Part shown: positions 1 through 7,728 of the stretch, in pieces | Position numbering within the stretch: position 1 is the stretch's first letter | Layout: every line of letters starts with the position of its first letter | Assembly (NCBI GenBank): GCA_018665505.1 | Contig: JABJCS010000775.1 | Span: 1 to 11,218 of the forward strand | Length of the DNA stretch: 11,218 bases | Direction: 5' to 3' | From: Alphaproteobacteria bacterium | Lineage (GTDB): Bacteria > Pseudomonadota > Alphaproteobacteria > UBA8366 | The notes under the pieces: model-generated | The model's database searches: none | The model's input: the letters and a program-made list of their open reading frames with translations, nothing else | What the model was told of the DNA's origin: nothing | Translations under genes and position numbers: made by a program

Positions 1-31
1 AGGGCGGCGCCATGCGTCGCCCTTCGCTTTT
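1..31 (+). terminator. Rho-independent terminator of the gene upstream of the window
   Basis: A nine-position stem (1-9 with 15-23, containing one G7·U17 wobble) closes a 5-nt loop (CCATG) and is followed by TCGCTTTT, a short U-rich tail. This is the form of an intrinsic terminator reading on the plus strand. The gene it ends lies outside the window. From the usual alphaproteobacterial order (rpsA then ihfB) it is probably rpsA, but that is inference. Confidence 0.75.
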
Positions 32-105
32 GAGCGCGCGGGAAAACCGACAGCAAAAGCCTTTCTTTCTAGTGGGTTACCGCTTGACGGGCCTACCTAC
101 CTCTG

Positions 106-125
106 GCAAGCTTTGGCCAGCTTGC
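106..125 (+). promoter_or_regulatory. Hairpin in the ihfB leader
   Basis: A perfect 7-bp inverted repeat, GCAAGCT / AGCTTGC, flanks the 6-nt loop TTGGCC and is followed by GGTTTT. An alternative stem, CTGG 103-106 with CCAG 117-120, is mutually exclusive with it. It could be a second weak terminator for the upstream gene or a structure in the ihfB 5' UTR. A TTGACG at 84-89 resembles a -35 box, but no good -10 stands at 17 bp, so no promoter is called. Apart from this and the terminator at 1-31, the gene-free stretch up to 207 shows nothing recognisable. Confidence 0.45.
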
Positions 126-207
126 GGTTTTACGGAACAAAAAGCGGCCCATATGGAGGTCGTATCTAGACTGCAGGTCTCAGGGGAAGAAACGCCGGGG
201 TGGCAGT

Positions 208-495
208 ATGACCAAGTCACAATTGATCCAACGCATTGCCGAGCTCAATCCACATTTGTATCAGCGCGATGTCGAGCGGATCGTTTCTGCGGTATTCGAA
301 GAAATCACGACGGCCCTGGAACAGGGCGACCGAGTGGAGTTACGCGGGTTCGGTGCGTTCTCCGTAAAACACCGCGATGCCCGGACCGGTCGGAACCCGC
401 GAACAGGCGCGACGGTGAGTGTCGACCGCAAAGCGGTACCGTTCTTTAAAACCGGAAAGCAACTTCGCGACCTGATCAACGACAAGGCTTCTTGA
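208..495 (+). CDS. ihfB: Integration host factor subunit beta
   Basis: Product of 95 residues, the normal length for IHF-beta/HU-family DNA-binding proteins. It should pair with IhfA (not in this window) to bend DNA sharply in replication, recombination and transcription. The N-terminus [12 protein letters not shown] is typical of IhfB. The helical dimerisation part covers about residues 1-40, followed by the beta-sheet signature [11 protein letters not shown] (43-53). The DNA-binding arm carries GRNPRTG (61-67), whose Pro64 is the residue that intercalates into the minor groove. The C-terminal helix begins [14 protein letters not shown] (77-90). The start is chosen because the family begins exactly here and a G-rich GGGGTGG lies about 10 nt upstream. 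A longer overlapping frame upstream is not coding. The LapA-domain gene follows after 14 nt. Confidence 0.96.
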   Translation: MTKSQLIQRIAELNPHLYQRDVERIVSAVFEEITTALEQGDRVELRGFGAFSVKHRDARTGRNPRTGATVSVDRKAVPFFKTGKQLRDLINDKAS

Positions 496-509
496 GCCTC
501 AAATCTTAG

Positions 510-857
510 ATGAAATATCTTTATTGGTTCGTCGCAGCACCTTTGATGATCCTCGCGGTATTATTCGCGATCTCCAATAGGGGACCTGTCGAATTAGAGC
601 TGATCCCGCTACCAGGCTCAATTACGGTACCAGTATTCGTTTTGGCCTTAGGCGTCCTCGCCGTCGGATTTTTCAGTGGCGGGTTTATATCCTGGATCAA
701 CGCCGGCAAGACACGGAGCCGCGCGCGTATCGCGGAGCGGAAAGCGCGGGACGAAGAGCGCGAGATTGCCGACCTTAAACACAAACTCGAGCAAGCCGAA
801 ACGACCACATCGCCTCCTGCCGAGCCGCGCGCACTGATTGCCGCGGGCCCGAAGTAG
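510..857 (+). CDS. LapA-domain (DUF1049) inner-membrane protein
   Basis: Product of 115 residues. Two hydrophobic segments are visible, about residues 4-22 (WFVAAPLMILAVLFAIS) and 38-62 (ITVPVFVLALGVLAVGFFSG and beyond). Between them is the short ISNRGPVELELIPLPG loop characteristic of LapA-domain proteins. A charged Arg/Lys/Glu-rich stretch (about 67-97) with coiled-coil potential follows, then a Pro/Ala-rich tail. In E. coli, LapA works with LapB in regulating lipopolysaccharide synthesis. That role is carried over only by family, and no lapB is seen here. The gene lies 14 nt after ihfB, as is usual in alphaproteobacteria, and 12 nt before the next gene. No clear Shine-Dalgarno is visible, so it is probably translated by coupling or from a weak site. 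Family assignment is good; function is uncertain. Confidence 0.85.
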   Translation: MKYLYWFVAAPLMILAVLFAISNRGPVELELIPLPGSITVPVFVLALGVLAVGFFSGGFISWINAGKTRSRARIAERKARDEEREIADLKHKLEQAETTTSPPAEPRALIAAGPK

Positions 858-869
858 CGCGCGCAAAAC

Positions 870-2006
870 ATGTGGGACCATAGCCGCCTCCGCGAATGGT
901 TGGTCGCGGAGACTTTGCCGCTCTGGTTGGAAAAAGGGTGCGATCTCCGTGATGGCGGCTTTCACGAAAAACTCGATTTTGACCTGACCCCGATTACGAA
1001 CGAAGGCAAACGGATCATGGTGCAGGCGCGGCAATGCTATGTCTTTGCCGTGTTTGCAGGTGAACTACCGGAAGCGTCGAGCGCCGCCACATCCGGTTTC
1101 GATTTCATGCTGTCTCACGGCGCCCATCCGGAAGGTGGTTGGCGCCACCGCGTCGCCCGGGACGGTGCACCACAAGACGACAGCCGGGATTTATATGATC
1201 AAGCCTTTGCATTGTTCGCCGCCGCATGGATGCACGCCGCCTTTGGACGGGAAGATGCATTGTCCGCCGCAAGGGCAACATTAGAGTATCTCGACACCCA
1301 ACGAGCGCACCCGTCCGGCGGATACTCGGAGAACATTTTGGCGGGTGGCGGTCTCGCGGAGGGACCTCGGCGGCAGAACCCGCACATGCATTTATTCGAG
1401 GCCGTCTTGGCGCTCTTCGATGCAACAGGCGACGACGCCTACCTAGCACGCGCCGAAGTGCTGTTCGACTTGGCGCGGACGAAGTTTATTGTCGACGGCA
1501 CCTTGCGTGAGTATTTCACCGACGGGCTCGATCCCGTGCAGGGTACGATGGGCACGATTGTCGAGCCGGGGCATCATATGGAATGGGTCTGGCTGCTCCA
1601 TCGCTATGCGGCTCTGACGGATGAACGCCGGGCTATTGAAACCGCTGCCCAGCTTTACGCCTTCGCGCTCGATCATGGATATGATGCGGGCAGCGGGGGC
1701 CTCTTGGACGAAGTGACCTTTACCGGCGCTGTCCATCAAGATAGCCGGCGCTTGTGGCCGCAAACGGAAGCCTTGAAGGGGCATCTGGCCCGGCGGGAGC
1801 GCGGGGATGATCGTGCGGCGGCAGCACGGATCGACGCAGGATTGGACTCGCTTTTGCGCCACCATCTTGTCGGCGGCGGCGGCAACTGGCATGAACATAT
1901 TCGAGCCGACGGGTCGAATTTTTACGGATCGCTCCCAGCCTCCTCGCTCTATCATTTAAGTTTTGCGGTTGCCGAGCTCGACCGCGTGAGTCACAACCGA
2001 CGCTAA
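870..2006 (+). CDS. AGE-family sugar epimerase/isomerase (N-acylglucosamine 2-epimerase / mannose isomerase type)
   Basis: Product of 378 residues, near the usual 380-420 of the AGE family. These are cytoplasmic (alpha/alpha)6-barrel enzymes acting on N-acylglucosamine, mannose or cellobiose. Family landmarks appear in order: QARQCYVFA (52-60), DLYDQAFALFA (108-118), RRQNPHMHLFEA (167-178), EPGHHMEWVWLLH (232-244), LWPQTEALKG (295-304) and LPASSLYHL (355-363). His172/174, His235/236 and His362 are the candidates for the catalytic and substrate-binding histidines. The sequence does not reveal which sugar is used. The motif set resembles mannose isomerase/YihS-type and AGE members alike, so no gene symbol is given. 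The gene sits between the LapA-domain gene (12 nt) and pyrF (26 nt), in the same direction and probably co-transcribed. No obvious ribosome-binding site precedes the chosen ATG, and no better start is apparent. Confidence 0.9.
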   Translation: MWDHSRLREWLVAETLPLWLEKGCDLRDGGFHEKLDFDLTPITNEGKRIMVQARQCYVFAVFAGELPEASSAATSGFDFMLSHGAHPEGGWRHRVARDGAPQDDSRDLYDQAFALFAAAWMHAAFGREDALSAARATLEYLDTQRAHPSGGYSENILAGGGLAEGPRRQNPHMHLFEAVLALFDATGDDAYLARAEVLFDLARTKFIVDGTLREYFTDGLDPVQGTMGTIVEPGHHMEWVWLLHRYAALTDERRAIETAAQLYAFALDHGYDAGSGGLLDEVTFTGAVHQDSRRLWPQTEALKGHLARRERGDDRAAAARIDAGLDSLLRHHLVGGGGNWHEHIRADGSNFYGSLPASSLYHLSFAVAELDRVSHNRR

Positions 2007-2032
2007 CCTGCTATACAGAGGTCCGATCGATC

Positions 2033-2749
2033 ATGAAACCATCCGAGCGCATATTCGTCGCCCTTGATCTGACGGACGCAGCGGAAGCGCGCGCCTTGGC
2101 GCGGCGGCTTTCCGGCCAGGTCGGCGGCTTCAAGCTCGGGCTCGAGTTTTTCGCGGCCAACGGTCCGGACGCCGTCCGGGCGATTGTCGAGATGGGCGTG
2201 AATGTTTTCCTTGATCTGAAATTCCACGACATTCCGAATACCGTGGCCGGCGCGGTGCGGGCAGCCAGTGCGACCGGCGCATCGATACTCAATGTGCACG
2301 CGTCCGGCGGCGGCGCGATGATGCGCGCGGCGGCGGACGCGGCGGCGGAAGGCGCAGACCTTCACAACGTCGCCAAACCCATTGTAGCAGCGGTCACCGT
2401 CCTCACCAGCATGGACGAGGATGATCTCGTCGCGGTGGGTCAGAAAACTCCACCCCGCGATCAGGTAATACGATTGGCCCGCCTCACCAAGGATTCCGGG
2501 CTCGACGGCGTTGTATGTTCACCAGAAGAATCGGCTGAGGTCCGTGCGGCATGCGGCGATAATTTCATCCGGATTGTACCCGGTATCCGCCCCTCCTGGT
2601 CCGCGACCAACGACCAAAAACGGTTCACGACACCGAAGCAGGCCCTGGCTGACGGTGCCACGCATTTGGTGATCGGCCGCCCCATTACACAAGCCGATGA
2701 CCCCGTCGAAGCCGTCTTTCGGATTGTCGGGGAGTTGGAAGCAGAATGA
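2033..2749 (+). CDS. pyrF: Orotidine 5'-phosphate decarboxylase
   Basis: Product of 238 residues, normal for bacterial PyrF. It decarboxylates OMP to UMP, the last step of de novo pyrimidine synthesis, in the cytoplasm as a TIM-barrel dimer. Visible signatures are FVALDL (8-13), FKLGLEFF (33-40), the catalytic DLKFHDIPNTV (61-71) with Asp61, Lys63 and Asp66 (the Asp-Lys-Asp network), the phosphate-binding region IVPGIRP (181-187), and GATHLVIGRPIT (208-219). GAGG at 2018-2021 is a Shine-Dalgarno 11 nt before the ATG. The stop overlaps the trpF start as ATGA (2746-2749), so the two are translationally coupled. Confidence 0.97.
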   Translation: MKPSERIFVALDLTDAAEARALARRLSGQVGGFKLGLEFFAANGPDAVRAIVEMGVNVFLDLKFHDIPNTVAGAVRAASATGASILNVHASGGGAMMRAAADAAAEGADLHNVAKPIVAAVTVLTSMDEDDLVAVGQKTPPRDQVIRLARLTKDSGLDGVVCSPEESAEVRAACGDNFIRIVPGIRPSWSATNDQKRFTTPKQALADGATHLVIGRPITQADDPVEAVFRIVGELEAE

Positions 2750-3396
2750 CCGTCACCGCCAAAATCTGCGGGATCAATGATCCGGAAGCGATGCGCGCGG
2801 CGATCTCCGGCGGCGCCAGTCATGTCGGCCTTGTCTTCTATCCGCCGAGCCCGCGTTCGGTCAGTCCGGGGGAAGCGATGGGACTCGCCTCCGTGGTGCC
2901 GGAACAAATGCGCAAGGTCGGCTTGTTCGTCGATCCGGAAAACGACCAAATCGACAAGACCCTCTTCGTCGTCAAACTGGATATCCTGCAACTGCATGGC
3001 AGCGAGACACCGGAACGGGTCGCCGATCTGAAATCCCGGACCGGCAAGAAAGTGATGAAAGTCATCAAGGTGTCCGAACCCGATGACCTGGCACAAGCCG
3101 AAGCCTATGTGCGGGTCGCGGACGCGCTGATGTTCGACGCCAAGCCACCCAAAGACATGAAAAATGCCTTGCCGGGCGGCAACGCGGTCAGTTTTGATTG
3201 GCGCATTTTGTCGGACCGTAAATGGCCACTGCCGTGGATGTTGGCGGGCGGATTGCGGGCGGACAATGTCGCCGATGCCGTCAAATTGTCCAATGCCCAA
3301 ATTGTCGACACATCCTCCGGCGTCGAAGATGTACCTGGTCAAAAGAACTCAGCGAAGATTAAAGAGTTCCTGCGCGCCGTCTCGGATATTCGTTGA
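2746..3396 (+). CDS. trpF: Phosphoribosylanthranilate isomerase
   Basis: Product of 216 residues, typical of stand-alone TrpF. It converts N-(5'-phosphoribosyl)anthranilate to CdRP in tryptophan synthesis, on a TIM barrel. Signatures: KICGI (6-10) with the general-base Cys8, HVGLVFYPPSPRSVS (26-40), VGLFVDPE (58-65), LDILQLHG (78-85), LMFDAK (128-133) with general-acid Asp131, the phosphate-binding MLAGGL (165-170), and VDTSSGVED (187-195). The ATGA overlap with pyrF sets the start. An 84-nt gap separates it from trpB, the largest break inside the cluster up to folC. That gap holds no convincing terminator or leader peptide, and only a poor promoter match could be found in it. Confidence 0.97.
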   Translation: MTVTAKICGINDPEAMRAAISGGASHVGLVFYPPSPRSVSPGEAMGLASVVPEQMRKVGLFVDPENDQIDKTLFVVKLDILQLHGSETPERVADLKSRTGKKVMKVIKVSEPDDLAQAEAYVRVADALMFDAKPPKDMKNALPGGNAVSFDWRILSDRKWPLPWMLAGGLRADNVADAVKLSNAQIVDTSSGVEDVPGQKNSAKIKEFLRAVSDIR

Positions 3397-3480
3397 TGGC
3401 GGCTGGGTTTTGTGGACTTGCTGCCCGCCGTGGTTTATGACCGCTTTCTGATTTGAACGAACCCAGGAAAGCAGCGCCCC

Positions 3481-4701
3481 ATGACCGCGGTACAGCAGAC
3501 GAACACATTTCGCAGCGGCCCTGACGACGAGGGACATTTTGGTATTTTCGGCGGTCGCTATGTCGCCGAAACCCTGATGCCGCTCATCCTCGAAGTCGAG
3601 AAGGCCTATGATGCGGCGCAGGCCGATCCCTCCTATCAAGCGGAAATGGATCGGTATCTGAAGCATTACGTCGGCCGTCCGAGCCCGCTTTATCTAGCGG
3701 AACGGCTGACGGCGCATTTCGGCGGCGCGAAAATTTACTTCAAGCGCGACGAGCTGAACCATACGGGCGCCCATAAGATCAACAATACAATCGGGCAAAT
3801 CCTGCTGGCGAAGCGCATGGGGAAAAAGCGGATCATCGCCGAGACCGGTGCCGGGCAGCATGGTGTCGCGACCGCGACAGTTTGCGCGCTCTTCGATCTC
3901 CCGTGCATCGTCTATATGGGCGCGAAGGATATCGAGCGGCAAAAACCGAATGTATTCCGCATGAAGTTATTAGGGGCGGAAGTCGTTCCGGTCGAAAGCG
4001 GCTCGAAATCACTCAAGGACGCGATGAACGAAGCGCTACGCGATTGGGTCGCAAATGTGGAAGACACGTTCTACATCATCGGCACGGCGGCGGGACCGCA
4101 CCCTTACCCGGCAATGGTGAGGAATTTTCAGTCGGTTATCGGCGATGAAGTCCGCGAACAGATGCAAGAGGCCGAAGGCCGCTTGCCGGACACTCTCGTC
4201 GCCTGCATCGGCGGTGGCTCGAACGCCATCGATCTGTTCCATCCCTTTCTCGACGACGCCTCGGTGCGGATGTTCGGGGTCGAGGCGGCGGGCAAAGGAC
4301 TCGATACTAACGAGCATGCCGCGTCTTTGACTGGCGGCGCACCCGGTGTGTTGCACGGCAACCGAACGTATCTCCTGATGGATGACGACGGCCAAATCGA
4401 GGAGGCGCATTCGATTTCCGCCGGTCTCGACTATCCGGGCATCGGGCCGGAGCATTCTTGGCTGAAGGAGATCGAGCGTGTCGAGTATGTCTCCTCGACC
4501 GACCGGGAAGCGCTCGACGCGTTTCAAATGTGTTCGCGCTTTGAAGGCATTATTCCGGCATTGGAGCCCGCGCACGCCATGGCTTATGTCGCCAAGATCG
4601 CGGGAGATCTGCCGAAGGACCACATCATTTGCATGAACATGTGCGGGCGGGGCGATAAAGATATCTTCACCGTTGCTGAAGCCTTGGGACAAGAAATATG
4701 A
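3481..4701 (+). CDS. trpB: Tryptophan synthase beta chain
   Basis: Product of 406 residues, standard for TrpB1. It condenses indole with serine using PLP, in the alpha2-beta2 complex with TrpA. Signatures: [17 protein letters not shown] (18-34), the PLP-lysine motif HTGAHKIN (94-101) with Lys99, ETGAGQHG (121-128) with catalytic Glu121, the phosphate-binding GGGSNA (244-249), and the C-terminal CGRGDKD (388-394). In most TrpB proteins the latter reads SGRGDKD, with the Ser contacting the PLP pyridine nitrogen; here it is Cys388. AGGA about 12 nt upstream of the ATG is a plausible ribosome-binding site. The stop overlaps the trpA start as ATGA (4698-4701), in keeping with the fixed stoichiometry of the complex. 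Confidence 0.98.
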   Translation: MTAVQQTNTFRSGPDDEGHFGIFGGRYVAETLMPLILEVEKAYDAAQADPSYQAEMDRYLKHYVGRPSPLYLAERLTAHFGGAKIYFKRDELNHTGAHKINNTIGQILLAKRMGKKRIIAETGAGQHGVATATVCALFDLPCIVYMGAKDIERQKPNVFRMKLLGAEVVPVESGSKSLKDAMNEALRDWVANVEDTFYIIGTAAGPHPYPAMVRNFQSVIGDEVREQMQEAEGRLPDTLVACIGGGSNAIDLFHPFLDDASVRMFGVEAAGKGLDTNEHAASLTGGAPGVLHGNRTYLLMDDDGQIEEAHSISAGLDYPGIGPEHSWLKEIERVEYVSSTDREALDAFQMCSRFEGIIPALEPAHAMAYVAKIAGDLPKDHIICMNMCGRGDKDIFTVAEALGQEI

Positions 4702-5540
4702 ACGGTGATGGACGAATCGAACGGCGATTCGCCGCGCTGAAAGCGGAAGGCCGGGGTGGCTTGGTGACCTTCTTGACCGCCGGTGACCCGGATCCGGAAA
4801 CATCGCGCGAAATCGTCTTGGGATTGCCTGCCGCCGGCGCCGACTTGATCGAACTCGGCATGCCGTTTTCCGATCCGATGGCGGACGGCCCGGCAATCCA
4901 GGCTTCGTCGCTGCGCGCGTTAAAAAACGGGGCTACTTTACGCAAGACACTGTATCTAGTTCGTAGCTTCCGAGAACAGGACGATGATACGCCGATTATC
5001 CTGATGGGTTATTACAATCCGATCTACATATACGGTGTCGAAGCCTTCCTGAGCGACGCCAAGGCCGCGGGCGTCGACGGATTGATCATCGTCGATCTGC
5101 CACCGGAAGAAGACTCAGAGCTTTGCCTTCCAGCGATCGACGCCGATATCCGCTGGATTCGCCTGGCCACGCCGACGACCGACGCACAGCGCCTGCCGAA
5201 AGTACTGAACAATGCCAGTGGCTTCGTCTACTATGTCTCCATCCTTGGCATCACGGGGACGGCATCCGTGCCTGAAGAAGCAACGCGCAATGCAGTCGAC
5301 TATTTGAAGTCCCACACCGATCTGCCGGTGGCGGTCGGATTTGGAATCAAGACACCGGAGATGGCGGCAACCATCGCCCAGACCGCCGACGCGGCGGTTG
5401 TCGGTTCCGCCATCGTCGAGCGGATCGTGGCGGGATTGGACGATGAAGGTCGTGCGCAACCAGGCATGGTCGGGAATGTTTTGGAGTTCGTCAGCGAACT
5501 AGCCGCCGGAGTGCGCGGGACCGGAGTGCGCGGGAAATGA
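4698..5540 (+). CDS. trpA: Tryptophan synthase alpha chain
   Basis: Product of 280 residues, slightly longer than the usual 260-270. It cleaves indole-3-glycerol phosphate and channels indole to TrpB. Signatures: TFLTAGDPD (24-32), [16 protein letters not shown] (50-65) with catalytic Glu52 and Asp63, [14 protein letters not shown] (125-138), VSILGITG (180-187), [11 protein letters not shown] (211-221) and AAVVGSAIV (232-240). The extra length is partly a C-terminal [10 protein letters not shown] (271-280), produced by a perfect 15-bp tandem duplication just before the stop. The stop overlaps accD as ATGA (5537-5540). The tail lies beyond the conserved fold and is unlikely to affect catalysis. 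Confidence 0.98.
   Translation: MNGDGRIERRFAALKAEGRGGLVTFLTAGDPDPETSREIVLGLPAAGADLIELGMPFSDPMADGPAIQASSLRALKNGATLRKTLYLVRSFREQDDDTPIILMGYYNPIYIYGVEAFLSDAKAAGVDGLIIVDLPPEEDSELCLPAIDADIRWIRLATPTTDAQRLPKVLNNASGFVYYVSILGITGTASVPEEATRNAVDYLKSHTDLPVAVGFGIKTPEMAATIAQTADAAVVGSAIVERIVAGLDDEGRAQPGMVGNVLEFVSELAAGVRGTGVRGK
5506..5535 (+). repeat. Perfect 15-bp tandem duplication at the 3' end of trpA
   Basis: The unit CCGGAGTGCGCGGGA occurs at 5506-5520 and again directly at 5521-5535, with no mismatch. It is a multiple of three, so it only adds five residues to TrpA. The unit contains GGAG. The second copy puts GGAG at 5523-5526, 10 nt before the accD ATG, so the repeat also duplicates the likely accD ribosome-binding site. 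Slipped-strand origin is inferred. Confidence 0.95.
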
Positions 5541-6433
5541 GCTGGCTCACGAATTTCGTGCGGCCGAAAATCCGAGCTCTAGTCAAGCGTAAGGACGTCC
5601 CGGACAATCTGTGGACGAAATGCTCGAGCTGCGACCAGATGATCTTCCACCGTGATTTGGAAGCAAACCTTCATGTCTGTCAGAACTGCGGCCATCACAT
5701 GCGAATCCCGCTGACAGAACGCCTGAAGATGCTGTTCGACGGTGGCGAATACACATTGATCGATTTACCGAGCGCACTCGCCGATCCGCTTAAATTTCGC
5801 GACGACAAGAAATACACCGACCGCCTAAAGGACGCCCGTAATAGGACCGGCGCGCAAGACGCCGTCATCGTCGCACACGGCAAGCTGGATAGCGTCGATG
5901 TTGTCATCGCGGGTCTGAACTTCTCGTTCATGGGCGGCTCCATGGGTGTCGCCGTGGGCGAAGCGTTGGTGCGGGCGGCGGAAATCGCCGTCGAACGCCG
6001 CGCGCCGCTGATCGCCATTACCGCTTCGGGAGGCGCTCGTATGCAGGAAGGCGCATTGTCGCTGATGCAAATGCCCCGCACGGTTATCGCGGTGCAAATG
6101 GTGAAGGAAGCGGGCCTCCCTTATATCGTGTTGTTGACCGATCCCACGACCGGTGGTGTCTCGGCCAGTTTTGCGATGCTTGGTGACGTTCACATCACGG
6201 AACCGGGGGCGATGATCGGCTTCGCCGGCGCCAGGGTCATCGAGCAAACCGTGCGCGAGACGCTGCCGGATAATTTCCAGACCGCCGAATATTTGTTGGA
6301 GCACGGCATGGTCGACATCGTGGTGAAGCGACCCGAACTACGCGAGACCCTGGGAAGGGTCGTGCGCCTCCTGCACAATCCCCGGCCGGCAGCAAAGGAA
6401 GCGGCAGAGTTGCTTCCTGCACCCAGCGCCTAA
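5537..6433 (+). CDS. accD: Acetyl-CoA carboxylase carboxyltransferase subunit beta
   Basis: Product of 298 residues, typical for bacterial AccD. With AccA it transfers carboxyl from carboxybiotin to acetyl-CoA, giving malonyl-CoA for fatty-acid synthesis. The N-terminal four-cysteine zinc ribbon is intact: Cys29 and Cys32 (KCSSC) and Cys48 and Cys51 (CQNC). The crotonase-like carboxyltransferase domain follows, with [14 protein letters not shown] (131-144), [19 protein letters not shown] (161-179), [17 protein letters not shown] (201-217) and [12 protein letters not shown] (228-239). It starts within the trpA stop (ATGA) and precedes folC by 8 nt. The trpA-accD-folC succession is common in alphaproteobacteria. 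Confidence 0.98.
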   Translation: MSWLTNFVRPKIRALVKRKDVPDNLWTKCSSCDQMIFHRDLEANLHVCQNCGHHMRIPLTERLKMLFDGGEYTLIDLPSALADPLKFRDDKKYTDRLKDARNRTGAQDAVIVAHGKLDSVDVVIAGLNFSFMGGSMGVAVGEALVRAAEIAVERRAPLIAITASGGARMQEGALSLMQMPRTVIAVQMVKEAGLPYIVLLTDPTTGGVSASFAMLGDVHITEPGAMIGFAGARVIEQTVRETLPDNFQTAEYLLEHGMVDIVVKRPELRETLGRVVRLLHNPRPAAKEAAELLPAPSA

Positions 6434-6441
6434 TTACATTC

Positions 6442-7725
6442 ATGGCGAAAAGTGACGCCATTTTGGAGCGTCTGCTGCGGCTCCACCCAAAGAAGATCGA
6501 CCTATCCTTGGGCCGGGTCTTAGGATTGTTGGAACGCCTCGGCAATCCACACGAAAAACTGCCACCCGTCGTCCATGTCGCGGGAACAAACGGCAAAGGA
6601 TCGACCATCGCCTTCCTGCGCGCGATGCTGGAGGCGGCCGGCTACCGAGCGCATGTCTACACCTCGCCGCATCTCGTCCATTTCAATGAGCGCATTCGAT
6701 TAGCGGGTAGTTTGATCGAGGAAGACGCGCTGTCCGATCTGCTTGAAGTTTGCGAGTCCGCGAACCAGGGTGAGCAGATCACTTATTTCGAAATCACCAC
6801 GGCCGCGGCCTTTAAAGCCTTCGCTGAGACGCCCGCCGATATCGTATTACTTGAATGCGGGCTTGGCGGGCGCTACGACGCGACCACCGTGATCGACCGA
6901 CCGGCGCTGACGGCGATTACCCCGATCTCGATGGATCATATGCAGTTTCTCGGAAACACATTGGCAGAAATCGCTGGAGAGAAAGCAGCCATCCAAAAGC
7001 GTAGCGTGACGACCATCGTGGGCCCGCAAATGCCGATAGCGGCCCAGGTGATCGAAGATGCGGCCACTACGCGGGGCGCCGCACTCTATCGTGCCGGCGC
7101 GGAATGGCTGAGCGCTCGGGAGGACAACGCGCTGATATTCGAGGACGCGCAAGGCCGCCGCCGCTTTCCGCTACCTGCGCTGCCGGGGCCGCACCAAATC
7201 GACAATGCAGGTTTGGCCATCGCAGGTCTTGGAAATCTCGACGGATTTAAAGTTGACGACGCGGCGATTGCCCATGGTTTGAGAACGGTCGATTGGCCGG
7301 CACGGGCCCAACACCTCGCCACCGGTAAACTCGTCGATCTTCTGCCGCCTGGTTGGGAGCTGTGGCTTGATGGCGGCCACAATGCCGCCGCGGGCGAGAC
7401 CCTCGCCACCGTTGCCGAAGATTGGCGAGACAGTGCGCTGCATCTCGTCTTCGGTATGTTGAACAGCAAAGCGCCAACGGATTTCTTGCGCCCATTAGCT
7501 ACCCTCGCAAGTGGATTACACGGCGTGGCCATTCCTAATGAAGAGGCCAGCCTTTCATCGTCGGAAGCCACCGAAGCCGGTCGGGCGGTGGGAATATCCG
7601 CCGAGCCGTCTGTCGGAGTTGCCGAAGCGATCAAGACCATCGTCCAACAGAATGCCGCTCCCGGCCGCATCCTGATCTGTGGCTCGCTATACCTCGCAGG
7701 CCAGGTGCTGGCCGAGAACAGCTAA
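6442..7725 (+). CDS. folC: Bifunctional folylpolyglutamate synthase / dihydrofolate synthase
   Basis: Product of 427 residues, normal for FolC. It adds glutamate to dihydropteroate and to folates, using ATP. It is a Mur-ligase-fold protein: the P-loop is HVAGTNGKGS (45-54), followed by TSPHLVHFNERIR (74-86), the folate-binding region YFEITTAAAF (115-124), LLECGLGGRYDATTV (136-150), ITPISMDHMQFLG (159-171) and EIAGEKAAI (176-184). Lys181 of the last motif is the usual carbamylated, metal-bridging residue. The C-terminal domain holds LDGGHNAAA. The spacing of 8 nt from accD points to the same operon. No Shine-Dalgarno is evident before the ATG, so re-initiation after accD is likely. The stop is only 3 bp from the stop of the convergent thiolase-like gene, with no hairpin between them. 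Confidence 0.97.
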   Translation: MAKSDAILERLLRLHPKKIDLSLGRVLGLLERLGNPHEKLPPVVHVAGTNGKGSTIAFLRAMLEAAGYRAHVYTSPHLVHFNERIRLAGSLIEEDALSDLLEVCESANQGEQITYFEITTAAAFKAFAETPADIVLLECGLGGRYDATTVIDRPALTAITPISMDHMQFLGNTLAEIAGEKAAIQKRSVTTIVGPQMPIAAQVIEDAATTRGAALYRAGAEWLSAREDNALIFEDAQGRRRFPLPALPGPHQIDNAGLAIAGLGNLDGFKVDDAAIAHGLRTVDWPARAQHLATGKLVDLLPPGWELWLDGGHNAAAGETLATVAEDWRDSALHLVFGMLNSKAPTDFLRPLATLASGLHGVAIPNEEASLSSSEATEAGRAVGISAEPSVGVAEAIKTIVQQNAAPGRILICGSLYLAGQVLAENS

Positions 7726-7728
7726 TTC

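Noticed and set aside
84..89. TTGACG as the -35 box of an ihfB promoter
   Set aside because: The bases at the right spacing (around 107-112) do not resemble a -10 box and fall within a hairpin stem.
12..449. 145-residue ORF overlapping the ihfB leader and gene
   Set aside because: It runs through a terminator hairpin and overlaps ihfB in another frame, and its composition looks like a high-GC shadow frame.
2461..3342. 293-residue minus-strand ORF across pyrF and trpF
   Set aside because: Antisense shadow of two well-conserved genes, with no recognisable family.
3397..3480. Possible promoter, attenuator or leader peptide in the trpF-trpB gap
   Set aside because: Only a poor TTGTGG…TTTATG match and a weak 5-bp GGCGG/CCGCC pairing are present. 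There is no Trp-rich short ORF and no terminator/antiterminator pair.
4036..4896. 286-residue minus-strand ORF across trpB and trpA
   Set aside because: Antisense shadow of certain genes; Arg/His-rich composition and no motifs.
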